Source: Niabella beijingensis (GTDB taxonomy: Bacteria > Bacteroidota > Bacteroidia > Chitinophagales > Chitinophagaceae). Taken from it: 64,000 nt of DNA. Positions 1-11,400 of this stretch are shown here, in pieces. The notes beneath the pieces were generated by a model. The model had not been told where the DNA came from. It did no database searches and saw nothing but the letters and a program-made list of their open reading frames with translations. The stretch spans positions 1,178,001 to 1,242,000 of the forward strand of contig NZ_JAIQDI010000001.1 in assembly GCF_020034665.1 (NCBI RefSeq), read 5' to 3'. Within the stretch, counting starts at the first letter, position 1; the number at the start of each line of letters is the position of its first letter. The position numbers were made by a program, and so were the translations under genes.

Positions 1-64
1 ACAAGGATTCGAACCCTGATCAAAGGTTTTGGAGACCTCTATTCTACCATTGAACTATGCCCGT
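1..64 (-). tRNA. trnW: tRNA-Trp (CCA), 3' end cut by window
   Basis: On the minus strand the 5' acceptor strand, D arm (GTTC/GAAT), anticodon stem with loop CTCCAAA (anticodon CCA, Trp) and T arm with TTCGAAT fold as a normal tRNA. The last 7 or so bases of the acceptor strand lie before position 1. It follows tuf in the direction of transcription, as in other Bacteroidota, where secE and nusG usually come next. Its first 12 bases are duplicated upstream within the tandem repeat. Confidence 0.93.
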
Positions 65-283
65 ATACAGCCGGGATATACCCGGCTTAAGAACTACTTT
101 CCGAACACCGAACAGAATAAACTTACGCCTTTTCTATTCTACCTCCCGATAGTTATCGGGAGAACTATGCCCGTATACAGCCGGGATATACCCGGCTTAA
201 GAACTACTTTCCGAACACCGAACAGAATAAACTTACGCCTTTTCTATTCTGCCTCCCGATAGTTATCGGAAGAACTATGCCCG
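53..283. repeat. 110-bp tandem repeat duplicating the tRNA-Trp 5' end
   Basis: Two almost identical 110-bp units (53-162 and 163-272) are followed by the first 11 bases of a third (273-283). Each unit starts with the bases forming the 5' end of tRNA-Trp (AACTATGCCCG on the plus strand) and holds two potential hairpins, GCCGGG/CCCGGC and TCCCGAT/ATCGGGA. Only two substitutions separate the copies (A/G near 141/251 and G/A near 160/270), so the duplication is recent. It lies between tuf and tRNA-Trp and should be in their common transcript. Confidence 0.95.
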
Positions 284-285
284 CA

Positions 286-303
286 AAAAGCTCCTCAGCT
301 TTT
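286..303 (-). terminator. Short hairpin downstream of tuf
   Basis: AAAAGCT, a four-base loop and AGCTTTT form a 7-bp hairpin that on the minus strand runs into five T residues. It lies between tuf and tRNA-Trp. It could be a weak terminator or a processing hairpin that separates the mRNA from the tRNA precursor. Confidence 0.4.
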
Positions 304-428
304 CTGAATGAAAAGTAAAAGGAGCAATAAAATAAAGAACTTTAAAAGCAAAGTACCTGAACTTTTCAGCCCAAGTACTTTTGCAAATATAGACTGCTTC
401 CATACTCCCCATCCGGGGACTGGAGGGC

Positions 429-1616
429 TTATTTGATGATTTCAGTAACCTGACCTGCACCTACTGTACGTCCACCTTCACGGATCGCGAATTTAAGACC
501 TTTTTCCATCGCGATCGGAGTGATCAGTTTTACAGTCAGTGAAGTGTTATCACCAGGCATGATCATTTCAGTACCTTCGTTCAGGGTAACTTCACCAGTT
601 ACGTCTGTTGTACGGAAGTAGAACTGAGGACGATACTTGTTGAAGAACGGAGTGTGACGTCCACCTTCGTCTTTGCTCAGTACGTAAACTTCAGCTTTGA
701 ATTCAGTATGCGGAGTGATTGATCCGGGTTTGCAGATTACCATACCACGACGGATCTGGGTTTTCTCAATACCACGCAGCAACAGACCTGCATTATCACC
801 AGCTTCACCTTCGTCCAGGATCTTGCGGAACATTTCCACACCTGTTACAGTAGAAGTCAGGGGTTTTTCCATCAGGCCTACGATTTCTACAGCCTCACCG
901 GTTTTAACTTTACCTCTTTCGATACGACCTGTAGCTACTGTACCACGACCAGTGATAGAGAATACGTCCTCAACACTCATCAGGAACGGCAGATCAATCG
1001 GACGGGGAGGCAGGGGAATGTAGCTGTCAACAGCATCCATCAGTTCAACTACTGCGTTCACCCATTTTTCGTCACCAGCCAGAGCGCCGGTAGCAGAACC
1101 TTTGATGATCGGAGTGTTGTCACCGTCGAAACCACGTTTTGTCAGTTCATCACGAACTTCCATTTCAACCAGATCCAGCAGTTCGGGGTCATCAACCAGG
1201 TCTACTTTATTTAAGAAAACAACCATTTTAGGTACACCTACCTGTGCAGCCAAAAGGATGTGCTCTTTTGTTTGAGGCATCGGACCATCAGTTGCGGCTA
1301 CCACCAGGATGGCTCCATCCATCTGTGCAGCACCAGTGATCATATTTTTAACGTAGTCAGCGTGACCGGGGCAATCAACGTGTGCGTAGTGACGAGTTGC
1401 AGTTTCATATTCTACGTGAGCTGTATTGATTGTAATACCTCTCTCTTTTTCTTCAGGTGCACCATCAATTTCGTCATATTTTTTTGCCTGTGCTAAACCT
1501 TTTTTAGAAAGAATATCGGTAATAGCGGCAGTCAAAGTGGTCTTACCATGGTCAACGTGGCCAATGGTACCAATGTTTACGTGGGGTTTCTCCCTCTTAA
1601 AGGTCTCTTTTGACAT
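429..1616 (-). CDS. tuf: Elongation factor Tu
   Basis: EF-Tu is the GTPase that brings aminoacyl-tRNA to the ribosome. The 395-residue product has the family's normal length. All GTP-binding motifs are visible: GHVDHGKT (19-26), RGITI (59-63), DCPGH (81-85) and NKVD (136-139). The two beta-barrel domains follow, and the C-terminus ([11 protein letters not shown]) is intact. It is the last protein gene of a tRNA-Thr/Tyr/Gly/Thr-tuf-tRNA-Trp unit. No TAnnTTTG element is seen directly upstream, so it is probably transcribed with the tRNA cluster. Confidence 0.99.
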   Translation of the reverse strand: MSKETFKREKPHVNIGTIGHVDHGKTTLTAAITDILSKKGLAQAKKYDEIDGAPEEKERGITINTAHVEYETATRHYAHVDCPGHADYVKNMITGAAQMDGAILVVAATDGPMPQTKEHILLAAQVGVPKMVVFLNKVDLVDDPELLDLVEMEVRDELTKRGFDGDNTPIIKGSATGALAGDEKWVNAVVELMDAVDSYIPLPPRPIDLPFLMSVEDVFSITGRGTVATGRIERGKVKTGEAVEIVGLMEKPLTSTVTGVEMFRKILDEGEAGDNAGLLLRGIEKTQIRRGMVICKPGSITPHTEFKAEVYVLSKDEGGRHTPFFNKYRPQFYFRTTDVTGEVTLNEGTEMIMPGDNTSLTVKLITPIAMEKGLKFAIREGGRTVGAGQVTEIIK

Positions 1617-1662
1617 TGTTATCTTTTTTAATTGTTTTTACTAAATTTTTGTTTATACACAA

Positions 1663-1680
1663 ATCCAGCCAGGGCTGGAT
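1663..1680 (-). promoter_or_regulatory. Hairpin in the tuf leader
   Basis: ATCCAGCC/GGCTGGAT form an 8-bp stem with a 2-base loop, followed on the minus strand by TTTGTG. It lies between the last tRNA of the cluster and the tuf start codon. It may be an RNA-processing site or a partial terminator that sets the tRNA to tuf mRNA ratio. The function is inferred. Confidence 0.4.
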
Positions 1681-1782
1681 TGCAATGCTTTAGCTGAATC
1701 GCTGTATTGAGTGCAACTCATCTAAAATATAAAAGAAGAGTCATAAACCCCGATTTTCAATCGGAATGACTGCTTCCAGAAG

Positions 1783-1854
<72 letters not shown>

Positions 1855-1907
1855 GATCTCAGTTGATAGCTCCGGTTCTACACAAACCTCAACTACAAAC
1901 GAAACGG

Positions 1908-1980
1908 AGCGGGAGACGAGGCTCGAACTCGCCACCTATAGCTTGGAAGGCTATCGCTCTACCAAATGAGCTACTCCCGC
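1908..1980 (-). tRNA. trnG: tRNA-Gly (TCC)
   Basis: Acceptor GCGGGAG pairs with CTCCCGC. Anticodon loop CTTCCAA carries TCC, and the T loop is TTCGAGC. It is the third tRNA of the cluster, matching glyT of E. coli. Confidence 0.97.
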
Positions 1981-1989
1981 TTAACAAAT

Positions 1990-2034
1990 TTGAAGTTCAA
2001 AGTTTAAAGTTCAGCGTTGAACCTTAAACTTTAA
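1990..2034. repeat. AT-rich inverted repeat between tRNA-Gly and tRNA-Tyr
   Basis: AAAGTTTAAAGTTCA and TGAACCTTAAACTTT flank a 4-base loop (GCGT) and form a 15-bp stem with one mismatch. It is built from heptad-like AAGTTTA units. It may act in processing of the multi-tRNA transcript or be a parasitic spacer repeat. Confidence 0.7.
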
Positions 2035-2053
2035 ACTTTCGAACAAAGAACTG

Positions 2054-2136
<83 letters not shown>

Positions 2137-2152
2137 TTTTTAAGCTGACAGG

Positions 2153-2213
2153 TTTACAAGTTTAAATGTTGATACCGCATGTGCTGTTACCCTAAACATT
2201 TCAACTTGTCAAC
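2153..2213. repeat. Inverted repeat between tRNA-Tyr and tRNA-Thr
   Basis: ACAAGTTTAAATGTT and AACATTTCAACTTGT pair over 15 bp with one mismatch around a loop of about 23 bases. It resembles the 1990-2034 repeat, so two of the three inter-tRNA spacers hold long AT-rich stems. Confidence 0.65.
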
Positions 2214-2220
2214 TTAACTG

Positions 2221-2293
2221 AGCCGAAGAAGGGAGTCGAACCCGCGACCTGCTGATTACAAATCAGCTGCTCTACCAACTGAGCTACTTCGGC
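2221..2293 (-). tRNA. trnT: tRNA-Thr (TGT)
   Basis: Acceptor GCCGAAG pairs with CTTCGGC. The anticodon loop is TTTGTAA (anticodon TGT) and the T loop is TTCGACT. It is the first gene of the tRNA-tuf unit, matching thrU of E. coli. Confidence 0.97.
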
Positions 2294-2365
2294 TTAAAAA
2301 AAGAACTAATTTTCTGATAGTTAGATGCTAAACAAGCAACTGAACTGCCCCAAAAATTTGGAAAG

Positions 2366-2392
2366 CAAAGGTAAGGTTTTTTTACAATTCAA
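2366..2392 (-). promoter_or_regulatory. Promoter of the tRNA-tuf unit
   Basis: The minus strand reads TACCTTTG at 2373-2366, a match to the Bacteroidota -7 element TAnnTTTG, with TTG 16 bases upstream in the -33 position. It lies about 73 bases before tRNA-Thr(TGT). Confidence 0.6.
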
Positions 2393-2469
2393 TAAATTTT
2401 GTTGGATACTTTTTTTATAATTTTTTATCGTCAAAATAAATCCTGTCACAGCTGTCAATCCGGCGCATT

Positions 2470-3207
2470 TTATTCCGGCTTCCGGGCTGCAACCAACACA
2501 AAAATAGGTCTCCGTGTTTCGTCCACCATTTCCGGATACCGGCCGTATAATCCGGGGTCCGGCCCGGGCTCTGCAATTTCCAGGATGCTAAAGCCGGCCT
2601 GCAGCAGGCTATTTAACAGGGTAGCCATTGTCCGGTGATATTTGATCACTTCATGCCCCAGGAAGCGGGTATCCCTCCGTCCCTCCTGCTGGTAATGGTC
2701 TACCGGCCAGTGCAGCCGGTTTCCTTCCTTATCAACAAACCAATCCTGTTCCGCCCTTGCTGTAAATACGGGGTGCTCTGTTGAGAAGACAAAACAACCT
2801 CCGGCTGTCAGAAAGCCAAATACCTTTTTGCATAATAAAGCATAATCTGCCACATAATGCAATGCCAGGGAGCTGATGACCACATCAAAAGATCCGGGAG
2901 GAAAATCAACGGATTCGACCGGTGACTCGAGGTAAGTAATAAGGGGGGAAAACCGGTAACTGCGCGCCTTTTCGAGCATTTTAGCCGACAGGTCCACGCC
3001 TGTTACCTGTAAAGCGCCCTGGTCCGCTGCATACCGGCAATGCCACCCGTAGCCGCAACCCAGGTCCAGCACCCGTTTTCCTCTCAGATCCGGCAACATA
3101 GCACGTAATACCGGCCACTCTCCTGCCGCGCCCAGGCCTTCCTGTGAACGGGGCATACGGCTGTAATTTTCAAAAAAAGAAGGATCGTCGTATTTATTCT
3201 GTTGCAT
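2470..3207 (-). CDS. Class I SAM-dependent methyltransferase
   Basis: The 245-residue protein has a class I (Methyltransf_11-like) fold. Motif I VLDLGCGYGWHC lies at 45-56, an acidic ribose-binding residue in GVDLS follows, then the strand VVISSLALHYV and a substrate-side region rich in Trp, His and Tyr. There is no signal peptide, so it is cytosolic. The substrate cannot be read from the sequence; the small-molecule methyltransferase family is broad. It starts nine bases after the stop of the upstream lipoprotein gene on the same strand. A TAnnTTTG match (TAATTTTG, 3219-3212) overlaps that stop and could give it an almost leaderless transcript. Confidence 0.85.
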   Translation of the reverse strand: MQQNKYDDPSFFENYSRMPRSQEGLGAAGEWPVLRAMLPDLRGKRVLDLGCGYGWHCRYAADQGALQVTGVDLSAKMLEKARSYRFSPLITYLESPVESVDFPPGSFDVVISSLALHYVADYALLCKKVFGFLTAGGCFVFSTEHPVFTARAEQDWFVDKEGNRLHWPVDHYQQEGRRDTRFLGHEVIKYHRTMATLLNSLLQAGFSILEIAEPGPDPGLYGRYPEMVDETRRPIFVLVAARKPE

Positions 3208-3216
3208 AGCACAAAA

Positions 3217-3936
3217 TTAGCCCTCTCCTTTTTTAATTATGGTTCTGAAAAAGCCCTTCGCTTTCTGCCCTGAAGGATTCCTCCTTACATCGTAATACAC
3301 AGCACCAAAAGACAGATAACCGTACAGGCTATCTCCTATGGAATAGGATTTTTTATCCAGCACCAACCGTTGCCAGAGAGGGGCATTAAGAGGCTCACAT
3401 GGATGGTCTGTAATTACACAAAATGAGCTATAAGGCATCAGTACAAACCGGTCCCGGACGATCCAGATATTCAAACCCGAATCTCCAAATCCCAAATGAG
3501 CACCAATTAAAATACGAAGCGTATCATTTTGTAAATAGGCCCGGCAATCATAAAGATCCTTTACATTACCCGAGCTGTAATGTTCCTGACCTTCAAAAAC
3601 ATCCCGGGTGGTTTTGTAATAATCTGCTGCAATGGACCGCTTTGCCATCGTATCCCCCTTATCTTTAAAAGGAGAAAATATTTCATTAATGCTATCTAAT
3701 TTCTTGTAAATGTCATTCTCCGGAATCCCACTGCTCATCTCAAATCCTTGCCAGTACCTCATACTATGAATAGGGGCTGCAAGCTCATGCAAACTGTCGG
3801 TATCCCGTTGAAACACACTATCCACAATGGTTTCAGCAGTTTGCTTATCTGAGTTATTAGCAGGAGCCGGTGTTTCCCCTGTATGGCATCCCTGTATAAT
3901 AAACAACACAGTAAGAACCTGGATTGCTTTTCTCAT
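3217..3936 (-). CDS. Hypothetical lipoprotein
   Basis: Starting at 3936 gives 239 residues beginning MRKAIQVLTVLFIIQGC, a lipoprotein signal peptide with Cys17 as the lipidation site. An in-frame start 48 bases further upstream would run into the rpoC terminator hairpin and is rejected. A Ser/Asn/Thr-rich linker follows, then a globular region of mixed alpha and beta character with no motif I recognise. It probably sits in the periplasm or outer membrane. It is adjacent to and co-oriented with the methyltransferase gene. Function unknown. Confidence 0.75.
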   Translation of the reverse strand: MRKAIQVLTVLFIIQGCHTGETPAPANNSDKQTAETIVDSVFQRDTDSLHELAAPIHSMRYWQGFEMSSGIPENDIYKKLDSINEIFSPFKDKGDTMAKRSIAADYYKTTRDVFEGQEHYSSGNVKDLYDCRAYLQNDTLRILIGAHLGFGDSGLNIWIVRDRFVLMPYSSFCVITDHPCEPLNAPLWQRLVLDKKSYSIGDSLYGYLSFGAVYYDVRRNPSGQKAKGFFRTIIKKGEG

Positions 3937-3984
3937 ACGTCTGTTTTTTAAAACATAAGGACGTCGCTCTCTGCAGGATTCCAC

Positions 3985-4013
3985 AAAAAAGGAGCGGTTT
4001 TTACAACCGCTCC
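3985..4013 (-). terminator. Rho-independent terminator of rpoBC
   Basis: On the minus strand AGGAGCGGTT, a 5-base loop and AACCGCTCCT form a perfect 10-bp stem followed by six T residues. It lies about 33 bases after the rpoC stop codon. Confidence 0.92.
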
Positions 4014-4045
4014 TGTACTTATTTACAAACCTTCCGGTTTAAAAG

Positions 4046-7000
4046 TTATTCTTCTTCGTCAAAGGACATCGCCTCACGTGCGGTCTGTAACAGTTCGTAT
4101 TCTTCCTTGCTTCCTACGATCATGTTCTCAAACTCACGCAAACCGGTACCGGCAGGGATATGGTGACCTGTGATCACATTCTCTTTCAATCCCAGCATTT
4201 CATCTGCTTTACCATGGATGGCCGCAGAAGACAGTACCTTGGTGGTTTCCTGGAAGGAAGCCGCAGAGATCCAGCTCTGTACACCCAGTGAGGCCTTGGT
4301 GATCCCCAGCAATGTGGGTGCGGATGTAGCCGGTTGTGCATCGCGGTGTTCCACTGTTTTCTTGTCGTTACGACGCAGAACAGAGTTCTCCTCGCGCAAT
4401 TCCCTCAGGCTGATGATCTGACCCGCGCGGAGCTTGGTGGAATCACCCGGATCGGTGATCACTTTCTTCTCGTATACAAAGTCGTTCTCATCTACAAACT
4501 CAAATTTATCCACCAGGTCATCTTCCAGGAAGCGGGTATCACCCGGATCCACGATGCTTACCTTACGCATCATCTGGCGAACGATTACTTCAATGTGTTT
4601 ATCGTTGATACGCACACCCTGTAAACGGTATACCTCCTGGATCTCATTCACCACGTATTGCTGCACAGCAAATGGTCCCTGGATCGCCAGGATATCCTGC
4701 GGAGAGATTTGTCCGTCAGAAAGCGGGCTGCCGGCTTTTACAAAGTCGCCATCCTGTGCCAGGATCTGTCTTGTCAGCGGCACCAGGTATTTGCGGGTAA
4801 CGCCATCTTTTGCCTCAATGATGATCTCGCGGTTGCCGCGTTTAACGGCGCCCATGGAAACCACACCATCGATCTCGGATACAACGGCAGGGCTGCTGGG
4901 GTTCCGGGCTTCAAACAGCTCGGTTACACGGGGCAGACCCCCTGTGATATCCTTCAGCTTACCCAGGATACGCGGTATCTTCACCAGTACCCTGCCGGCT
5001 TTCACCTCATCGCCATCATCCAGCATCAGGTGGCTTCCTGTCGGCAGGTTATAGGATTTATTTTCTTTACCTTCTACAACAATAGAAGGAATTTTTGTTT
5101 TATCGCGGGTTTCGATCACCACTTTTTCACGGTGACCGGTTTGCTCATCCGCTTCTTCACGGTAGGTTACCCCTTCGATCACATTTTCAAATTTCAGCAC
5201 ACCATCCGCTTCCGCAATGATAACGTTGTTATAAGGATCCCAGGAACAGATCGCATCGCCTTTGGAAACCTTCTGACCATCTTTTACCAGTAATGTAGAT
5301 CCGTAAGGAATGTTATTGGTAATTAACAGGCGGTCATTTTTTGTATCGATAATACGGGCTTCACCGGTACGGCCGATCACCACACGTACATCATCTCCTT
5401 CGGCATTGGTGGTTATAACAGAGCGTACACCGTCAAACTGGATTGTACCATCAAATTTCGCGATCAGGGTTGAATCTACTGAAGCAGATCCGGCCACACC
5501 ACCCACGTGGAAGGTACGCAGTGTCAGCTGTGTACCCGGCTCACCGATGGATTGTGCCGCAATGATACCCACTGCATCGCCCTTCTGGGCAAGGATGCCG
5601 GATGCGAGGTTCTTACCATAACATTTCACGCAGCAACCGCGCTTGCTTTCGCAGGTAAGTACGGAGCGGATCTCAATGGATTCGATGCCTGCAGCTTCGA
5701 TCGCACGGGCTTTTTCTGCAGAGATCTCTGTTCCTGCCTCCAGCAGCAGTTCGTCCGTCTGCGGATCATAAATATCGTGCAGTGAAGTACGTCCTTCAAT
5801 ACGGTCTGCCAGCGGCTCAATTACATCTTCATTATCTTTCAACGCAGCAATAGAGATACCACGCAGTGTTCCGCAATCTTCTTCTGTGATCACCACATCC
5901 TGTGCCACATCCACCAGACGACGGGTCAGGTAACCGGCATCAGCGGTTTTCAACGCCGTATCCGCAAGACCTTTACGCGCACCGTGTGTGGAGATGAAGT
6001 AATCCAATACATTCAGCCCTCCTTTAAAGTTAGAGAGGATGGGGTTTTCGATGATCTCAGATCCCGTGGAGCCTGATTTTCTCGGCTTGGCCATCAATCC
6101 CCTGATACCGGCCAGCTGCTTGATCTGCTGCTTGCTACCACGCGCCCCGGAATCCAGCATCATGTATACAGAGTTGAATCCCTGTTTGTCAGAGCTGAGT
6201 TCGCGGATCAGTGTTTCTGTAAGACGTGTATCCACACGGCTCCAGATATCCACGATCTGGTTGTAACGCTCGTTGTTGGTGATCAGTCCCATGTTATAGT
6301 TGTCCCAAACCTCATCCACTTCACCCTTTGCGTTATCCAGCAGTTCCTGCTTGATATCGGGGATGATCAGGTCATTGATGCTGAAGGACAACCCGCCCTG
6401 GAAGGCAGTACGGAAACCAAGTTGTTTGATGTCATCCAGGAATTTAGCGGTCTTGGGTACGTCGGTGATCTCGATGATATCCCCGATGATTTCCCGGAGA
6501 TTCTTCTTGGTCAGCAATGCATTTACAAAGCCTACCTCTTCCGGAACATTCTGGTTGAAAATAACCCGGCCAACAGTGGTTTCAATTAATTTTCTTTCCA
6601 GCTCACCGGTCTTTTCATTACGCACGATCCCTTTTACCTTGATCCAAGCGTGAAGGTCCACCTGCTTTTCATTATAAGCGATGATCACTTCTTCCGCAGA
6701 GTAAAAGGCTTTCCCTTCCCCGCGCACCTTTTCGGTTTCGGTGGATTTCTTTCCTTTGGTAATGTAGTACAGTCCCAGTACCATGTCCTGTGAAGGCAGG
6801 GTGATGGGGGTACCATTCTGCGGGTTCAGGATGTTGTGAGAAGCCAGCATCAGCAGCTGTGCTTCCAGGATCGCTGCATTGCTCAATGGTACGTGCACAG
6901 CCATCTGGTCACCATCAAAGTCGGCGTTGAATGCCGCGGTTACCAGCGGGTGCAGCTGGATCGCTTTACCTTCGATCAGTTTGGGCTGAAATGCCTGGAT

Positions 7001-8341
7001 GGACAGGCGGTGCAGCGTTGGGGCACGGTTTAACATTACCGGGTGCCCTTTTAAAATATTTTCAAGGATATCCCAAACCACCGCTTCTTTTTTATCTACC
7101 AGTTTACGGGCGGATTTTACTGTTTTTACGATACCTCTTTCGATCAGTTTACGGATGATAAATGGCTTGAACAGCTCAGCCGCCATATCTTTTGGCAGGC
7201 CGCACTCATGCATTTTCATTTCAGGTCCCACCACAATTACGGAACGGCCGGAGTAATCCACCCGTTTACCCAGCAGGTTCTGACGGAAACGGCCCTGTTT
7301 TCCTTTCAGTACATCGCTCAATGATTTTAATGCACGTCCGCCTTCGGCTTTAACGGCATTGGATTTTCTTGAGTTATCAAACAAAGAATCGATCGCTTCC
7401 TGAAGCATCCGTTTTTCGTTACGCAGGATCACCTCGGGCGCCTTGATCTCCATCAGGCGTTTCAAACGGTTGTTCCGGATGATCACGCGACGGTACAGGT
7501 CATTCAGGTCGGAGGAGGCAAAACGGCCGCCATCCAGCGGTACGAGTGGTCTCAGCTCCGGTGGTATCACCGGGATGTATTGCATCACCATCCATTCCGG
7601 ACGGTTGGTAATTCTTGTATTGGCATCACGGAAAGCTTCCACAACGCTCAGACGTTTTAAGGCGTCTGCCTTACGTTGCTGGGAGGTTTCAGTGGCCGCA
7701 GAATTTCTCAGATCAAAAGACAACTGATCCAGGTCGATGCGTTGCAACAGGTCGTGTACCGCTTCGGCCCCCATTTTGGCAATGAATTTCTGCGGATCAT
7801 CATCCGGCAGGTACTGGTTGTCCTTGGGCAGTGTGTCCAGGATATCCAGGTATTCTTCTTCTGTTAACAGATCACCGTAGTTCTGGCCTTTGTCTTCACG
7901 AACACCCGCCTGGATCACTACGTATCTTTCGTAGTAAATAATGGTCTCCAGTTTCTTGGAGCTCATTCCCAGCAGGTAGCCGATCTTATTGGGCAGGGAT
8001 TTAAAATACCAGATATGTACCACCGGTACCACCAGTTTGATATGCCCCATCCGCTCCCGGCGCACTTTTTTCTCTGTCACTTCCACACCGCAACGGTCGC
8101 ACACGATCCCTTTATAACGGATACGTTTGTATTTTCCGCAGGCACATTCATAATCTTTTACCGGTCCGAATATTCTTTCGCAGAACAAACCATCGCGTTC
8201 CGGTTTGTAAGTACGATAGTTGATAGTTTCGGGCTTTAATACTTCACCATGGCTTTTTTCCAGGATGGTATCCGGAGAAGCAAGACCGATGGTGATTTTT
8301 GAAAATGCTGCCTTTGGGCGATTGTCTTTTTTTGTAGCCAT
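4046..8341 (-). CDS. rpoC: DNA-directed RNA polymerase subunit beta'
   Basis: The 1431-residue beta' subunit forms the clamp and catalytic centre of RNA polymerase. The N-terminal zinc site has Cys66, Cys68, Cys81 and Cys84. The catalytic [12 protein letters not shown] supplies Asp474, Asp476 and Asp478 for the active-site magnesium. The second zinc site ([11 protein letters not shown]) and the trigger-loop/bridge-helix region ([13 protein letters not shown]) are intact. It lies 118 bases after rpoB on the same strand and is followed by a strong terminator. Nothing is missing relative to the family. Confidence 0.99.
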   Translation of the reverse strand: MATKKDNRPKAAFSKITIGLASPDTILEKSHGEVLKPETINYRTYKPERDGLFCERIFGPVKDYECACGKYKRIRYKGIVCDRCGVEVTEKKVRRERMGHIKLVVPVVHIWYFKSLPNKIGYLLGMSSKKLETIIYYERYVVIQAGVREDKGQNYGDLLTEEEYLDILDTLPKDNQYLPDDDPQKFIAKMGAEAVHDLLQRIDLDQLSFDLRNSAATETSQQRKADALKRLSVVEAFRDANTRITNRPEWMVMQYIPVIPPELRPLVPLDGGRFASSDLNDLYRRVIIRNNRLKRLMEIKAPEVILRNEKRMLQEAIDSLFDNSRKSNAVKAEGGRALKSLSDVLKGKQGRFRQNLLGKRVDYSGRSVIVVGPEMKMHECGLPKDMAAELFKPFIIRKLIERGIVKTVKSARKLVDKKEAVVWDILENILKGHPVMLNRAPTLHRLSIQAFQPKLIEGKAIQLHPLVTAAFNADFDGDQMAVHVPLSNAAILEAQLLMLASHNILNPQNGTPITLPSQDMVLGLYYITKGKKSTETEKVRGEGKAFYSAEEVIIAYNEKQVDLHAWIKVKGIVRNEKTGELERKLIETTVGRVIFNQNVPEEVGFVNALLTKKNLREIIGDIIEITDVPKTAKFLDDIKQLGFRTAFQGGLSFSINDLIIPDIKQELLDNAKGEVDEVWDNYNMGLITNNERYNQIVDIWSRVDTRLTETLIRELSSDKQGFNSVYMMLDSGARGSKQQIKQLAGIRGLMAKPRKSGSTGSEIIENPILSNFKGGLNVLDYFISTHGARKGLADTALKTADAGYLTRRLVDVAQDVVITEEDCGTLRGISIAALKDNEDVIEPLADRIEGRTSLHDIYDPQTDELLLEAGTEISAEKARAIEAAGIESIEIRSVLTCESKRGCCVKCYGKNLASGILAQKGDAVGIIAAQSIGEPGTQLTLRTFHVGGVAGSASVDSTLIAKFDGTIQFDGVRSVITTNAEGDDVRVVIGRTGEARIIDTKNDRLLITNNIPYGSTLLVKDGQKVSKGDAICSWDPYNNVIIAEADGVLKFENVIEGVTYREEADEQTGHREKVVIETRDKTKIPSIVVEGKENKSYNLPTGSHLMLDDGDEVKAGRVLVKIPRILGKLKDITGGLPRVTELFEARNPSSPAVVSEIDGVVSMGAVKRGNREIIIEAKDGVTRKYLVPLTRQILAQDGDFVKAGSPLSDGQISPQDILAIQGPFAVQQYVVNEIQEVYRLQGVRINDKHIEVIVRQMMRKVSIVDPGDTRFLEDDLVDKFEFVDENDFVYEKKVITDPGDSTKLRAGQIISLRELREENSVLRRNDKKTVEHRDAQPATSAPTLLGITKASLGVQSWISAASFQETTKVLSSAAIHGKADEMLGLKENVITGHHIPAGTGLREFENMIVGSKEEYELLQTAREAMSFDEEE

Positions 8342-8459
8342 AATCTTAATTAAGATTTATGATTTGAGATTTGAGGTTCAGGTAATGCCTTCCCCTCAAA
8401 TCATTTAATTTTTAATAGTTGTGTTCAGCTTTTGTCCCGGTCGGGATCCCGTATATCCG
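8342..8459 (-). promoter_or_regulatory. Repeat-rich rpoB-rpoC spacer
   Basis: The spacer holds a perfect 16-bp palindrome (AATCTTAATTAAGATT, 8342-8357), an inverted repeat ATGATTTGAG/CTCAAATCAT (about 8359-8404) and a TCCCG/CGGGA hairpin (8435-8446). The GATTTGAGATTTGAGG heptads are the reverse complement of those found in the metG insert. The hairpins may be mRNA-processing or attenuation sites, or only repeat debris. Confidence 0.6.
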
Positions 8460-11400
8460 TTATTCGAATGTCAGGTCCAGTCCCAGTCCCCTTAATTCGT
8501 GAATCAACACGTTAAAGGATTCCGGTACGCCGGCTCTCGGGATATTATCGCCTTTCACAATGCTTTCATACGTTTTTGCGCGGCCTATGATATCATCAGA
8601 TTTGATGGTCAGTAATTCCTGCAGGATGCTGGACGCACCATACGCTTCCAGTGCCCAAACCTCCATCTCACCAAAACGCTGACCACCGAACTGTGCCTTA
8701 CCACCCAGCGGCTGCTGTGTGATCAGACTGTATGGTCCTATAGAACGGGCGTGCATCTTATCATCCACCATGTGGTGCAGTTTGATCATATAGATCACAC
8801 CCACAGTTGCTTTCTGGTGGAAGCGTTCGCCGGTTTCACCATCATACAGGTGCGTGTGACCGAACTTGGGAATGGTGGCATCCGCGCAATACTTTTCAAT
8901 TTCTTCCGGTTCAGCACCATCAAAGATCGGAGTGGCAAATTTCACTCCCAGTTCTTTACCTGCCCAGCCCAACACGGTTTCGTAGATCTGTCCCAGGTTC
9001 ATACGGCTGGGTACCCCAAGCGGGTTCAGTACGATGTCTACCGGGCTTCCATCTTCAAGGAACGGCATGTCTTCCTGGCGAACGATCTTGGCAACAATAC
9101 CTTTGTTACCGTGACGACCTGCCATTTTATCCCCCACCTTCAGTTTACGTTTTACCGCCAGGTATACCTTGGCCAGCTTCAATACACCTGCAGGTAATTC
9201 ATCCCCGATAGAAATATTGAATTTCTCGCGTTTGTATCTTCCCAGCTCTTCGTTATACTTGATATTATAATTGTGCAACAGGGTATTGATCTGGTTATTG
9301 ATCTTCTCGTCAGTGGTCCAGCCCAGCGGATTGATGTTGGCGTAATCCAGTGCTCCCAGGTTCTTCGCATGGAATTTGGATCCTTTTCCGATCACGATCT
9401 CATCAAAGCTGTTCATCACTCCTGCAGATACCTGGTTTTCCAGGATGGTTCCCAGTTTCTCCAGCAATACATTCAGCAGGTCCTGTTCGTTCTTTTCGTG
9501 TGCCTTATCCAGTTTTTCGATTGCTGCTTTCTCCCGCACTTTCGCATTCTTGTCTTTCTTGGCGCGCTGGAACAGTTTTTTACCGATCACCACACCTTCT
9601 ACTCCGTTCGGAGCTTTTAAAGAAGCATCTTTTGCATCACCGGCTTTGTCACCAAAGATGGCACGCAGCAGTTTCTCTTCCGGAGTCGGGTCGCTTTCTC
9701 CTTTGGGAGTGATCTTTCCGATCAGGATATCACCTTCTTTTACCTGGGCTCCGATACGGATGATACCGTTCTCATCCAGGTCTTTTGTAGCTTCTTCAGA
9801 AACATTCGGGATATCTGAGGTAAGTTCTTCTTCACCCAGTTTTGTATCGCGCACTTCCAGTTCATATTCGGAAATGTGGATCGAAGTGAACATATCTTCT
9901 TTTACCACTCTTTCGCTGATCACGATGGCATCCTCGAAGTTGTAACCCTTCCAGGGCATGAAGGCCACTTTCAGGTTTTTACCCAGGGCCAGTTCACCAT
10001 TTCTTGTCGCGTACCCGTTGGTCAGGAAATCGCCCGCTTTTACCTTTTGCCCTTTCTTCACTGCCGGGTTCAGGTTCATGCAGGTTTCGTGGTTGGTCTT
10101 GATGAACTTGGTCAGCTTGTATACTTTCAGGTCTTCTTCAAAACTTACCAGTTTTTCATTCACATCCCGGTCGTAGCGTACATGGATCTCATTGGCATCC
10201 ACAAACTCCACCACACCATTTCCTTCCGCATGGATCTGGATCCTTGAATCTCTCGCAGCCTTGCCTTCCAGACCGGTACCTACGATCGGTTCATCCGGAC
10301 GCAGCAGCGGAACCGCCTGGCGTTGCATGTTTGAACCCATCAGTGCCCGGTTGGCATCATCGTGCTCCAGGAACGGGATCAGCGAAGCACTAAGGCCCAC
10401 GATCTGGTTCGGAGCAACGTCCATATATTCCACCTCGCTTTTGTCGAGGATCGGGAAGTCACCTGTTTCACGGCTGGCCACGCGGTCATTTACAAAATTG
10501 CCGTTTTCATCCAGTCGGGCATTGGCCTGCGCGATCTTGGCCGTATCTTCTTCTTCTGCGCTCAGCAACTCCAGTTCTTTCATGTTCACTTTACCATCGG
10601 TTACCCTGCGGTAAGGTGTTTCGATGAAGCCCATTTCGTTGATCTTGGCGTGAACACAAAGTGTAGAGATCAGACCGATGTTCGGTCCCTCCGGCGTTTC
10701 GATCGTACACAGACGGCCATAGTGCGAATAGTGTACGTCACGTACCTCAAAGCCGGCACGCTCGCGGCTCAGACCACCTGGCCCCAGCGCAGAGATACGG
10801 CGTTTGTGGGTGATTTCGGATAACGGGTTGGTCTGATCCAGGAACTGCGACAACTGAGAGGTTCCGAAGAACGAGTTGATCACAGAAGAAAGGGTCCGCG
10901 CATTGATCAGGTCAACGGGTGTAAACACCTCGTTATCCCTCACGTTCATACGCTCACGGATGGTACGGGCCATACGGGCCAGACCAACACCGAATTGTGC
11001 ATATAATTGCTCACCTACGGTCCGCACACGACGGTTGCTCAGGTGATCGATATCATCGATCTCTGCTTTCCCGTTTGTTAAACGTACCAGGTATTTAATG
11101 ATCTCAATAATGTCTTCCTTTGTCAGCGTCTTTTGCGTAACCGGGGCATCAATATTCAGCTTGCGGTTGATCTTGTAACGTCCTACTTCACCCAGATCAT
11201 AACGTTTATCACTGAAGAACAGTTTATCGATGATGCCACGGGCGGTTTCGTTATCCGGGGCGTCGGCACCTCTCAGCTGGCGGTAGATGAACTGGACCGC
11301 TTCCAGCTCACTGTTGGAAGTATCTTTATTCAGCGTATTATAAATAATGGCATAGTCGCCACCAACATCTTCGCGCTGTACGAATACGCTTTTTACATCC

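Noticed and set aside
3937..3984. Upstream start for the lipoprotein gene at 3217
   Set aside because: The extension overlaps the rpoC terminator T-run and would hide the lipoprotein signal peptide.
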